Shown here piece after piece: positions 45,540 to 58,570 of a stretch of DNA of 64,000 nucleotides. The notes beneath the pieces are model-generated. The model searched no databases, was not told where the DNA came from, and saw only the letters and a list, made by a program, of their open reading frames with translations. Each line of letters starts with the position of its first letter. Position 1 is the stretch's first letter. The DNA lies in NCBI GenBank assembly GCA_035772405.1, contig JAYKKM010000005.1, forward strand, positions 2,367,501-2,431,500, in the 5' to 3' direction. A program made the position numbers and the translations under genes. This DNA comes from Chrysogorgia sp. JL179-B06. Taxonomy: Eukaryota > Cnidaria > Anthozoa > Scleralcyonacea > Chrysogorgiidae.

Positions 45540-46354
45540 CCTAGGACGTTGACGGTAGTGAGAGAAATATAAATCTTAGCATTTAAATGAGACCGAGGTC
45601 GATTGACTAGAGTTTTTGACACTCAAAGCTTGTTTTATGATCTCCAAAACGCTTCAATATTTCTAAATGTAGTGTCTGTGTTTAAGTCAGTCTTACATGT
45701 AGGAACAGCTCTCATCTCTCTGCGAGTTACCGTCATCCTAAAGACGTGAAAATGTTCTCAGTGGCATTGTAAACAGAACGAGGACGGCGTTGAGATTACT
45801 CTTGGGAATAAAAATTATTCATTCTTTTTGTTTCGCATAAAGATTCTTTTGTTTGAACGACGTCGCCGTCGCAGTTTTCCCTTTCGTAAACGGTCTTTGC
45901 CATCTCGAACGGTCTTTGCCATCCTAAACAATGACCCCAACCCCCCCTGAATCCTAACCCTCCGGAATTTTTCGCAACAATGCGACAGCTTTACACAGTT
46001 TTTCCGTATATATTAGTAAAAAATTCCGGGGGGTTAGGATTCAGGGGTATCGGGGTCATTGTTTAGGATGGCAAAGACCGTTCGAGATGGCAAAGACCGT
46101 TTACGAAAGGGAAAACTGCGTCGCCGTCCTAGGTTGCCGTCGTAGATCTTAAAGTCCCTATTTGTATCTGTTGACAGTTAGTAAAAGTGTCAAATTACGC
46201 GGAAAGTTCATCATATACAATTGCTTCGTTCTATTTTAAAACCCCATTTAATTTGATAGCAATCAACAACTACACACAATATAAACCTTCGACATTATAT
46301 TTAAAGACATTTTAGAGCATCCTGGTTTGTATTTCTGCCTTTAAATGCGGTTTC

Positions 46355-46505
46355 AAAAGTGGACGGGTATTCTATAATTGCTCCACCTTCGGATCGCCGG
46401 TTACAGGTTCGATTCCTGTCTGGGGACTCATATATTTTTCTGTGAATATAAGCTTGACGATCGTCTATGTATCGTCTGTCTACTCCAAGCTGTCCAACAT
46501 TCACT
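46355..46505 (+). mobile_element. tRNA-derived SINE (family 2), plus copy
   Basis: GTGGACGGGTATTCTATAAT, B-box-like GGTTACAGGTTCGATTCC at about 46399-46416, tail GATCGTCTATGTATCGTCTG and CTACTCCAAGCTGTCC. A related tRNA-like head without this tail lies at about 46754-46826 (CTAGCTCAATGATTAGAGC, ACAGGTTCGATTCCTGCC); its anticodon arm does not fold properly, so it is not called as a tRNA gene. Confidence 0.65.
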
Positions 46506-46506
46506 A

Positions 46507-46712
46507 CAGTAAAAGCCCGCTAACAAGAACCTACATTTTACCCAATCAGCCTAGGATTAGCCTGTGTACAGCCTGAATATACACCTGTAATACTGGTGTA
46601 TATTCAGGCTGTACATAGGCTACTTATATGTTCGTATATAAACAAATTCTTAATTTCAGCCTGTGGTTCTTAATAATGGTATTGGTAGGTTCTTGTAAGC
46701 GGGTTTTTACTG
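46507..46712. mobile_element. pogo/Tigger-like MITE, 206 bp
   Basis: Ends CAGTAAAAGCCCGCTAACAA and its near-complement (TTGTAAGCGGGTTTTTACTG), flanked by TA at 46505-46506 and 46713-46714, as for Tc1/mariner-pogo elements. It contains a perfect inner hairpin: CAGCCTGAATATACACC pairs with GGTGTATATTCAGGCTG. Confidence 0.85.
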
Positions 46713-46829
46713 TACTGTACCTCCAAGCATTACACTTCACTTTCCATCTCAGTCTCGCTAGCTCAATGATTAGAGCGTTTCACCGGGAATCAGAAAGTTA
46801 CAGGTTCGATTCCTGCCTGGGAAACATTT

Positions 46830-49460
<2,631 letters not shown>

Positions 49461-49489
49461 TTTTGGAATTAATTATTTTTAGAATTTTG

Positions 49490-50437
49490 AGTGCAGGCTA
49501 TGAATACAACCTGAATTTCAACCCTAAAACACCGAATACAACCCGATCACGAAGCAGTAATGTTATATGGTTTAACCCGCCCTATAGTGCCAACGTAACC
49601 ACCAACATCGGCCGCGTATTCCTACAAATGGTTGACGAATGCTTCCCAAATGGCCACCCACTACATAAGATATTTAACCGGAATACTTTGAAGTTGAGTT
49701 ATAGCTGCATGCCAAACATGAAGAGCATAATCTCATCTCACAATAAATCCATACTTAAGAAAAAATCCAATCCAAACCCAACCACTACCAGTAAATGTAA
49801 TTGTCGCCAAAATAGCACCTGCCCACTCGACGGAAAGTGCCAATCAGAAGGGATAGTCTACCAAGCCACGGTCACCAGGCAGGACAACATGAAACCAGAG
49901 ACATACGTTGGACTAACTGAAACTCCCTTCAAAACCAGATACTTAAACCATACCAGTTCGTTTAGAAATATAAAATATAAATCCGCTACCGAACTGAGTA
50001 AATATATCTGGTCATTGAAAGAAGCAGACGTCCACTACACCATCAAGTGGACAATATTAAAACAATGTAAACCCTACTCCAATGTGACCAAAAAATGTAA
50101 TCTGTGTTTGCATGAAAAATTCATCATAATTCGCTATCCGGATTTAAGCTCGCTTAATCGCAGAAATGAACTTATAAGCAGTTGTAGGCACAGAAAGAAA
50201 CATTTATTAAGTAACCAATAATAACTAATAGATACTATACCGAATCGTATATAACATCGTAATATGAGCCATCCGTTTTATAGATTAATCCTAATTCAAA
50301 TTTCCTAAGCATTTAAAATCAGTTGCAATATTCACCTGATGAGTGTGGTAGGCTCTGCTTGCCATACGAAACAGATTTGTAGTGAATTAAAGTTTTAATG
50401 AAGTAACTCGAGTTTGTACTTTATTTTGTTTTATTAT
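49490..50437 (+). pseudogene. Penelope-like element, inverted 5'-truncated copy
   Basis: Nearly exact reverse complement of about 47750-48680. The frame is intact from [18 protein letters not shown] to the natural end [10 protein letters not shown] at 50221, including GIY-YIG with [18 protein letters not shown] unbroken. It joins the minus copy near 49460-49495, forming a palindrome with an 0.8-kb centre of RT sequence. Such head-to-head partial copies are characteristic of Penelope-like insertions. Confidence 0.88.
50330..50387 (+). ncRNA. Hammerhead ribozyme, complete consensus
   Basis: Stem I 5' strand ATTCAC (50330-50335), CTGATGA (50336-50342), six-pair stem II GTGTGG/CCATAC (50343-50348 with 50362-50367) including the canonical G-C next to the core, GAAA (50368-50371), two-pair stem III, cleavage triplet GTA (50379-50381), stem I closing strand GTGAAT (50382-50387). 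Every conserved core base is present. Self-cleavage after 50381 is predicted. PLE hammerheads with such short stem III are known and may act as dimers. Confidence 0.92.
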
Positions 50438-50518
50438 TTCGCTCTGCTTCGGTATTGAGCACTCTATCGTCTATATGATTTTGAACTTGACACTTTTATT
50501 TGTATATATATATATATA

Positions 50519-50548
50519 TCATAACAACATAACATCTAAATCACGACA
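50519..50548 (-). repeat. Scrap of the BEL LTR within (AT)n
   Basis: TCATAACAACATAACATCTA then AATCACGACA matches the end of the LTR at about 24046-24089 with a 15-bp internal deletion. It lies between two short AT tracts (50504-50518 and 50549-50569). Confidence 0.7.
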
Positions 50549-50710
50549 ATATATATATATATATATATAGGCAGTGACAATATCGAAAGGGATGACCGCT
50601 TATTTATAGGCTTTCTGCCGGAAAGTGGGGGCGTATGTGGGGGACAAAGCATGAGGTCATGGCTTTGTTTGCGTTGATTACGCGAAATTTATTACGATGA
50701 CGACACTGTG

Positions 50711-51005
<295 letters not shown>

Positions 51006-51520
51006 GTAATTAATTCGGTAAATACGAAGCTTGTACTGAACAATTAGATTTTATTGGTTCTTTTACAACAGTTTTATTTTACACAAATGTCACTATAGAT
51101 AAGACTGTATAGAACAACGATTTTGTCGTGGTAATAAATTTGAACAAAGCTTTAAAGTACGTAGAAACCATGGTGAAATGGTAAATATAGTTCTTACAAG
51201 AACTGTTTGAAAACAACACAAAACAAATATATTATCAAAACACGATAATATGTATAATATAAACCCTAATGAAATAACCCCAAGTACTGAAAAGAACTGT
51301 TTTAAAATTAAAGATGAGCACGATGCATTTCGGCAGACAACTTGTCAATTCTTTACGTCTGCCAAAGAAAAACAATAAGGGTAGCTTGTATTTATAGTCA
51401 ACGAAAAGTCCAGTTACGTCAGATGCAAAGGCGTCATAAGGTGTTCCTAAAATAATGAGGTTTTACGCAAATTATGGGGGTCCAATTCCTGACAGGAACT
51501 CAAAATCATACAGTATACTG

Positions 51521-51885
51521 CAGGCCCGCCCAGAGGGAGGGGGGGGGGACTGGGGAAATCTTCCTTGGGCCCCCAGCTCGAGAGAGGCTCCCTAATTATA
51601 TTGCTAGTTTACTTTGTAGAAAATCGGTAAACGGTAGAGGCTGTAGTTGAAATTATCAAATAGTATTTTCTGTTTCTCTACGTTAGTGATTATTTATTTT
51701 GTCCTTATTTTGTACATCTCAGTTTGCGTCCTTACGAAAATTTGCTACTTGTCATTTCACATGTAAAACTGAAATATTTTCACTTGAAATATCCTTATAT
51801 CCGATTCATCCGTAAAATGGCATGCAAAATTTTTCCAAGGGGGCCCCCAATTATTTATTTTGCCCCGGGTTTTTGTGCGGGCCTG
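51521..51885. repeat. MITE-like element with CAGGCCCGC ends
   Basis: CAGGCCCGC (51521-51529) and GCGGGCCTG (51877-51885) are inverted repeats, with GGGGGCC/GGGCCCCC runs just inside. No clear target duplication. The stretch 51006-51520 before it holds nothing I recognise. Confidence 0.55.
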
Positions 51886-52024
51886 ATCATATAAACAACA
51901 CAACGTTACCTCATTGCCTAATGTATCACGAAGCCGGAATTTCGCCATGCAAAACTCAATGTTTTGCAATGAATGTTGAACAAAGATGATGAACATTATT
52001 GTAAATCATTATAATAAATTTTAC

Positions 52025-52075
52025 CTTATCGTCATCTCGTTGTACAAGAGGTTCACCGGTCACATCATCAATTCC
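52025..52075 (-). CDS. AK3: AK3-like gene, exon 4
   Basis: Minus strand. After TATTTGCAG the 51-nt exon reads GIDDVTGEPLVQRDDDK and ends AAG/GTAAAA. This matches the LID/substrate segment of mitochondrial adenylate kinases (GIDD-TGEPL-QR-DDK). It starts and ends at codon boundaries and follows exon 3 in phase. The final exon, which should code for about 50 more residues, is not found downstream in this window. Confidence 0.88.
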
Positions 52076-52349
52076 CTGCAAATAAAAAAATCGACACCAC
52101 TTTATAAAGTATTATTTGAATGTTCTTTTATAATGAACTTTATAGTTCAAATGTATAGTTCAAAGTTAAAATGAAAAATGATAAATAAATTGCTTTTCTC
52201 ACATGCATGATACCCAAAAGGAAATGTTTTGCGTCAAATAAGTCACAAAAAGGCTATATATGTAAGCCTCATTTTTTCTTCACTATGTCACGGTTGCAGT
52301 TACTGCCAGTCACTTGAATTAATTGCAAATTGGCCAGTTATAAACTTAC

Positions 52350-52415
52350 TGGATTCTTTGGAGGATTCCACTGCAAATTATAGACACGACCACTGCTTAC
52401 ATGAATGTAGCGTTG
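52350..52415 (-). CDS. AK3: AK3-like gene, exon 3
   Basis: Minus strand, 66 nt. Acceptor CTATTCCAG, donor CCA/GTAAGT. It encodes QRYIHVSSGRVYNLQWNPPK then NP, the start of the LID domain (R-IH--SGRVYN---NPPK in AK3/AK2). Both boundaries fall between codons. Confidence 0.9.
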
Positions 52416-52725
52416 CTGGAATAGATCAAACAGTATTGTTATGCATTAAGTAAATACTCAGCAATTATTAACACTTCTTGCAGGGCAAATTTTAAATGTG
52501 TTTTAATTTTCGAAATTCGAATCCAACGCTGAGTTTACAAAATAAGCAAAATAAGATGACAATGTCATTTTATAAAACGTAGCGTAACATTTTATTATCT
52601 CAAGTTAATGCATGTAACGTTTCAACAATGTCTTAGAACGTTGTTTGTAAAATAACATTTTGAAAAGCTGTTTCTATTTAACAGTTAGATTATGAGCTAA
52701 CTATCACCTCATAGAAATCGAAACA

Positions 52726-52790
52726 CAAATAAACGTCGAGGCAAGTGCCTCGAAACACAAATAAACGTCGAGGCAAGTGCCTCGATATCT
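52726..52790. repeat. Tandem repeat, two 32-bp units
   Basis: CGAAACACAAATAAACGTCG plus AGGCAAGTGCCT repeated twice, in an AK3 intron. Confidence 0.8.
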
Positions 52791-53264
52791 ATCGACAATT
52801 AGATAGCGAGTAGCGTAGCCAATCAGATTGCAGCATTTGATTTTTGAGTATAGTCGAGGAGAATTTACATGTTTTTGTTTTACCTATTTTCAAAATGTTA
52901 TTTTTTAAAAGAAATAGAAAGCAATTTTTCCGTGTTTCCATAGAGTAGTTATATAGATTACCCTGGTGTTAAATAAAGGTGCATGTATAGTGTCTATCTA
53001 CTACGAATGGAAGTTTGGGAGAACTGGAAATCACGGTGGAAACACCACCCTTTGGGCTCGTGTTCCCACAGTGATTTCTCGTTCTCCCCGGAACTCCCAC
53101 TCGTGTTTCTATAACTGTATGGAAACACGGAACATGTCTTCAATTTCTTAAGGATGCAGCATCTTTACGGCGTAGCGTAACGTCTTATATAACATTCTAA
53201 CATATAGATGATATTGTTTAGAAACGTTTATTAAAATTTCACTGAATCAAATGGGTATAAGTAC

Positions 53265-53371
53265 CTCAATTCTTCTCTTAATTTCAGTAAAAGGGACATC
53301 GAGATTAATAACAACATCTAACTTTTGCTTCTCATCTAAACTCTTAGCTTGACCAATTGTTCGAGGAAATC
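53265..53371 (-). CDS. AK3: AK3-like gene, exon 2
   Basis: Minus strand, 107 nt. Acceptor GGTTTATAG, donor GAG/GTACTT. With the single base left from exon 1 it encodes GFPRTIGQAKSLDEK, then KLDVVINLDVPFTEIKRRIE. GFPRT and the D-VI-LDVP block are diagnostic of adenylate kinases; the Arg in GFPRT contacts AMP. The phase joins exon 1 exactly (DG/FPRT). Confidence 0.92.
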
Positions 53372-53949
53372 CTATAAACCAAAACCATCACTATGTTATT
53401 ACATAATTCAGTCTGAGGCAAAGAAAAATCAGGATGAACAGTCATGTAAAATTTGAAATTAATTTTAGATTAATTCCCAGCCAAGCGAAATGTTTCTTAG
53501 TAACTGATTTTTCTCGTAGATTTTCCTCATGCCTGAGTGTTAATTCATATAGAGTGTTTTTGCTAGCTTTTTAGCACACAAAGCGAGCAATTTACGTTAT
53601 TTTCAAACACCTTCTGTTCTTTTCATGTTTTCTTTGATCCTTAATACATCATGATGGTTTAAACAACCGCCATTTGGGTCAGATATCCGGGGCTTCCAAG
53701 ATTGACTCAGCACAGATTGACTTATCCGCCGTATGAGCTCTGCATATTGATTATCGAACACAGTGTGAACAGGCCAAAGTTGTTCTTTTTTCATGCCATG
53801 AAGGCTTATTGTTGTACAAACAACATACGCGTCTGGCATGATATATAACATCTAAGGATTAGATATACGCTAGACAACCTTAACGCGTGCTTTTTAGAAA
53901 AGAGTTCTTCATTCAACAAAACAAATCAATGATCTTTAGTCACAAAAGT

Positions 53950-54062
53950 AATCCCAAGGCGTGAGTTCAATTCTCACCGAAGGCCTTGGAGTTGCATTTT
54001 TCGCAACTGATCTCGGTTGGGTCTTAGAAAATTTCCACACTCGCAAAATATCCTTCCCATTG
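53950..54062 (+). mobile_element. SINE family 1, partial
   Basis: B-box region GAGTTCAATTCTCACCGAAG followed by the family tail GGCCTTGGAGTTGCATTTTT. The A-box half is missing. It lies in AK3 intron 1. Confidence 0.7.
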
Positions 54063-54706
54063 ATTTCATTTACAAGTTATCGAGTGTAAATGCCAATATA
54101 TTATTCATAAATACCTTATAATCCCAACACCTTTGTTTGAGTATACCGCCACGTTTGCAAATTAGGACCAGACATTTGCATGCAAATTCGTATTATATTT
54201 ATGAAATAAATTAACAACATGCATTTCAGGTGTTGTCTCTCTGGGAGTGTATGTGTGTGTGTGTTACTGGCTGCTGACCAGCATATCCTTTACTCACGGT
54301 GTAGGGTGTGACGTTAAGCGCTATGTTATTTTCGTAATGATTCGTAATGTTTAGGATCTTTCTCACATTAGATCTTTCTGCCATTCTGGCAGTCAGATCC
54401 GGCTCGACGGACCATGTAAGATCTTTCCGTATAAAATACACATCACACGCAAATTATCGATGTACTGGGACTGTATAAGATAAGGATTCACTTATTCTCA
54501 AATAATTCACATTCGGTTTCGATTATCAGAGCACATTATCATGTCCGTTATCATGTCATATCACATTATCGTGTCCGTTTACTTCTGGATCCTAATCCCA
54601 ACCTAGAGTGTCATCCTAACCCTAATCTCATCCTAATCCCCCTGGGGAATTTACCCATCCAGAGGTACTGGGGGAACATTCTGATTGTCAATTAATTTTT
54701 AAGTAC

Positions 54707-55066
54707 ATGAGTATACACGTTCGCGTAATATAATAGACACATATGTTATGTGTCTAGACTTGGTAATTCCAAATCTGCTTTCAGAACTGAAATCGGTTAA
54801 ATTTTGACCAAGATAATGTTCAAAATCTATGACGAAACAGCCTTTTCCGATTTGTGATAAACAAATACACAGCATGCAAGGTCTGGGGACCATCCGTTGG
54901 GTCCTGTATTTGTAGATCACAAATGGCAAAAGGTCGCTTTGGCATATATAATTATATTTTTGAACGTTATCTTGGTCAATATTTAATCGATTTCAATTCT
55001 GAAAACAGATTTGAAATTGCCAAAATACATAACATATATATGTGTATTATATTACGCAAACGTGCA
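54707..55066. repeat. Foldback repeat
   Basis: Complementary arms at about 54713-54860 and 54900-55062. Both include a TTGACCAAGATAA/TTATCTTGGTCAA block and an ATAACATATATATGTG-type stretch. The interior reads GGTCTGGGGACCATCC. No coding content. Confidence 0.65.
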
Positions 55067-55069
55067 TAC

Positions 55070-56402
55070 CCTTCCGGGCATTACCACCCTTATACAGAAT
55101 AGGGTGAGGCGGTTTTTCGGTAAACCAAAAAACCCGGTAGTTTTTTAAAACCGGTTCAACCGATTATGCATTCGGTGAAAAACCGGTCAAAAATCAGTTT
55201 TTCGATAAAATCGGTATTTAAATGACGCGTTCGTGATTATTTCGCATTTGAAAGCGAGTTACTAATATACAGGTTTATTACAAACGGATTTACACAAGAT
55301 TTACACAGAGTTGGCTCGCCAGGATGATGATTTACCACAGCAGTGGACACAGAAATCAATAAGGAGGTCTTGAGGCAGCTAAAATTAAAGCTCTTCATAT
55401 GTCGATCCTTCGATGAAGCTTTTGATGAATGTCGCATCCTTTTTGGATCCAAGATATATTAGACGGACTTTTTAGCAGTTGACATTGACGATGACGAAAG
55501 TGAAGCATCGCAAGTTGATGAAGTTAAGGAAGAGCTCTTGAAAAACGCTGTTTTCCTAGAGTTTCCCGTTGAAGAGGAAGATGTCTTACCCCTGCCTGCG
55601 CCAAAGAAAGTCAAACTATATGTAAGTCTTGGAGCGTTGACGAGCCTCAAGAAGTCTGAAAAGATATCGAGTACTATACATCTCTGGACTCCCTGTTATC
55701 GACGGAGATGACGATCCTCTGCAATGGTGGAAATTAAATGTGAAAGAACTACCGTTTCTTCGCCAGTTAGCTAGAAGATATCTTACCTTCCCCACCAGAG
55801 AGACTTTTTAGTAAAGCAGGGCACCAGTAGACCAGCACGAGCACAGCTGAAGCCATAACAAGTAGATAAGCTTATGTTCTTGGCAGAGAACTTATAAGAT
55901 GACAAAAGACGTTCGTGTGCTATTTGTAAATATGATATTTGTAAATATTATTAAATCTTACCTTTATTATTATACTGTACAATTTCTTCATAGTCATATT
56001 GTTTATAATCCATTAATATTTAATACAATTATTTTTAATACTAAAATCTTGTGCGAGTAGCAGTATGCAGGTGTTTATTAACTGTAGTTTTGAACGGGTT
56101 TAAAAAACCAGTTCACTCAGTTTTTCCGTTTTTTTAGGACAGTATTTGGTTTTTAACCCGAACCGCCTTGAGCACCGTAATACAGAACTTGTGACTATAG
56201 GCTCTCAGCAACTGCCTATACATAGCTCAGTGGTCAGAGCACTGCACTAGCATCTGCATTGTCACAGGTTCAATTCCAGCCGGAAGGCCAGCTTGATGTT
56301 TCTGGTTCCAGTTTGGTCTTATAGTGTATATATTCTTACTAACACTCGAAATTTTCCTTCACCATAAATCCCTATAACATGCAGTCTAATCGAGTGAAAT
56401 AC
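55070..56402 (+). mobile_element. SINE family 1, split by a hAT element
   Basis: The leader CGGGCATTACCACCC-TATACAGA is at 55076-55098. The rest, from ACTTGTGACTATAGGCTCTC through the A box TAGCTCAGTGG (about 56226) and B box CAGGTTCAATTCC to AACACTCGAAATTTTCC, is at 56187-56402. The hAT copy at 55099-56178 lies between, flanked by TATACAGA/AATACAGA. Confidence 0.75.
55099..56178 (+). mobile_element. Decayed hAT transposon, 1.08 kb
   Basis: Imperfect terminal repeats share GGTG-AGGCGGTT, with ACCGGTT/AACCGGT-rich subterminal blocks. An 8-bp duplication, TATACAGA and AATACAGA (one mismatch), flanks it. The coding relic at 55693-55830 reads DDDPLQWWKLNVKELPFLRQ, then LARRYLTFP, and after a frameshift PERLFSKAG, the classic hAT C-terminal domain. 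Confidence 0.8.
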
Positions 56403-56403
56403 C

Positions 56404-57900
56404 TAATAAATAGGGCTTATATATTCCAAAAGGTTGCCACAGGTAGAAATTAGCCAATTAAATACACAGGAGATAAACAAACTAATAATTAATGAGATGC
56501 AAAAATGTGAAATCATTTGCTATTTTTACAGTTGATCAGCAAACAGACTGAGGGGGGTCAGGGAGAACTAGTCAAGGGTGCAATGATGACAGGTCTAATA
56601 CTCAAGAAGACTACAGGTATGTGATAGTAAAGCAGTAAGAAACAAAAACTTGAAAAGGAATGAAAGTGTGTGAGCTACATGTAATAATAAAGTTCCTCAC
56701 AAACTAAAATAAAGAAAAACTTGTAGGAAATTAAATAAAAGAAAAATGTTTGTTAAGGCCATGAGACATGCCATTAGGGAGAGACCTGCTCCGGCTTCTC
56801 ATTGGTCAACAAATATAGTAACCCTGCGACATGTGCCTGCGATGACGTACTCGGATTTCAAGTCGCTCTCAGATTTCGAGTCGCTTGGTTTAATACCGCT
56901 ATCACAATCTGTCACCAGATCATTGATCGCACTTTATATGAGGATACACTTCACATTATGCACTTAGGAGATATCACAGAAGAATCTAACTTAATTAATC
57001 ATTACTATTGGTTTAAAATTGAATGCATTTTACGCGCAGACTTTTCTAAAAGCTATTTTCTCAGCAGTGAGGAAAAAATCTCACCTTTGGGACGACAAAT
57101 ACGTTTACTGTTTTGGTCAGAGAATTGAAAAAAAACACTGCTTGAAAATCGTCGAGTTTAGCGCTGTCCTTCAATGAAACTACTGTACATGTAGTAAACA
57201 AAAGAATGCTTTTGAATGCGTGTATTTTCACAGAAAAATTACGGTAAACGTATTTGTCGTCCCAACAGAAGCGAGACCCCTAAGTGCATAGTGTGAAGTG
57301 TATTCCGTAGTTGGCATCAGTGCGATACTAGATTTTCTCATGGTAGTTCTTTTCAAATAAATCCTTGTTACATTATAAATTAATCCTTATTATTGCGAAT
57401 TCATTGCGAATTCATATAAAGTGCGATCAATGATCTGGTGACAGATTGTGATAGCGGTATTAAACCAAGCGACTCGAAATGTGAGAGCGACTTGAAATCT
57501 GAGTACGTCATCGCAGTGTTACTATATTTGTTGATCAATGAGAAGCCGGAGCAGGTCTCTCCCTAATGGCATGTGCCATGAGGATGTGTGGTGCCAATTA
57601 AGTTTAAAACTGAGATGCTTCTCTTGCCGTTTGTAGTTATCGTTATCACCTGAAATGGGAAGGATATGATGGCACAGACTTTCATGTCTGAAACCAAATG
57701 GTTCGAGATGTTGAAATTGCAGGCTACAGATTTGTCAACATCATTGTTCCTCACAGAATGAAGATGTTCAGCAAACCTGTCTGAAAGGCGACGTCCAGAT
57801 TTTAGGGCATTTATCGCAAAAAAAATAAATATGTTGGTGGACATGCAGGAAAAAAGTATGATCAGATGGATTGTAGTATATATATATATATATATACTGT
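56404..57900 (-). pseudogene. Penelope-like element 3' fragment, split by a foldback
   Basis: Similar to the PLE end at 26089-26600. Coding part about 57844-57583 reads SGRRLSDRFAEHLHSVR, FNISNHLVSDMKVCA and LIGTTHPHG, then the 3' UTR continues at 56765-56404. The terminal hammerhead-like motif is missing. A foldback transposon occupies 56766-57574. It lies in AK3 intron 1. Confidence 0.8.
56766..57574. mobile_element. 809-bp foldback transposon with 8-bp duplication
   Basis: Long terminal inverted repeats beginning ACATGCCATTAGGGAGAGAC extend about 180 bp inward (through GTTTAATACCGCTATCACAA) and further blocks of the interior also pair. GCCATGAG flanks both ends (56758-56765, 57575-57582). 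The uninterrupted relative at about 26395-26410 shows the empty site. An 8-bp duplication fits hAT or P elements. Confidence 0.85.
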
Positions 57901-58093
57901 TTGTACTGGTAGATAAGCTTTTGGTGACTAGAGGGGATTAAAATTGTTTTTTCAAATTTTTCCATTTTTATCAGTTTTCTAAAAATTATGTGTTGGGCAA
58001 TTATCTTTGTGGGCAAAGTGTCAGCTGTACACAGACTAGACATATCCAGCCAGTTTACTGTTCACATAATTATCTTATTAATTTTATATATAC

Positions 58094-58382
58094 CATCTAA
58101 CAGCCATCCATTATTGGAGTGATTAGAAACTTCATTTATCATAAGTTCAACCATTAGACCATCAGGAACTAACTCTCCCTTTTCAATGTAATTCTTCGCC
58201 TTTACCCCGAGTTCTGATTGTTTTTCTAAATGTGATCGTAAAACATCTCCACTAGATAAATGAACAAGGCCAAAATCACGCGTAATTTTTTCAGAAATTG
58301 TTCCTTTCCCGGACCCTGGTGCTCCCATAATCAGAGCTTTGATCAAACGAGACGAATTTGAAAACAACCGATTGACAATCAT
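58094..58382 (-). CDS. AK3: AK3-like gene (mitochondrial adenylate kinase), exon 1
   Basis: Minus strand, 289 nt from ATG at 58382 to donor GATG/GTATAT. It encodes a short basic, hydroxyl-rich leader (MIVNRLFSNSSRLIK), then P-loop GAPGSGKG at residues 20-27, HLSSGDVLRSHLE and IEKGELVPDGLMVELMINEV up to GWLLD. The P-loop binds the nucleotide triphosphate; SSGD-LR and the region around residue 60-95 form the NMP-binding part. AK3 transfers phosphate between GTP (or ATP) and AMP in the mitochondrial matrix. Exons 1-4 give 171 of an expected 220-odd residues. Assignment to AK3 rather than AK4 or AK2 rests on motif resemblance. Intron 1 is 4.7 kb and full of transposons. Confidence 0.9.
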
Positions 58383-58570
58383 AATTTTCAAAATTTTCAA
58401 AATAATAAATTAGAAATGCGCTAGACGGTTGTGAACGTGTAGTAGGTATTACACTGACACGTCATACCTTGGGGCTCAACCACGTGGCAATATGGCGGAT
58501 GATTTGTGATATTCACAAAATAAAGAAATTGGATCGTTTCTGTAAGACTATATCGAAAACGACACTAACA
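58383..58570. promoter_or_regulatory. Bidirectional promoter interval, AK3-like / PUM3-like
   Basis: 188 bp separate the two divergent start codons. It contains an E-box CACGTG (58481-58486) and, just after it, AATATGGCGG (58489-58498), which fits a YY1-type start-site element often found in housekeeping and ribosome-biogenesis genes. No TATA box is evident. Function is inferred. Confidence 0.55.

Larger units (their letters stand above)
44606..46162. mobile_element. Composite inverted-repeat element containing a hAT insertion
   Basis: The outer arms GGGACTTTAAGATCTACGAC (44608) and GTCGTAGATCTTAAAGTCCC (about 46139-46158) are perfectly inverted and continue through GGCAACCTAGGACG. TA at each end suggests a Tc1/mariner-type duplication (tentative). 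A second palindrome lies inside (45848-46135: TCTTTGCCATC, AACAATGACCCC and complements). The hAT copy split the left arm. Confidence 0.7.

Noticed and set aside
46754..46826. Functional tRNA gene
   Set aside because: A and B boxes are recognisable but the anticodon stem-loop and acceptor do not pair properly; better read as a SINE head. The same reasoning applies to the heads at 12.72, 32.72 and 56.22 kb.
51757..51996. Last exon of the AK3-like gene
   Set aside because: A frame with KFRLRDTLGNE and a donor-like site is present, but the residues do not match the expected C-terminus of adenylate kinases.
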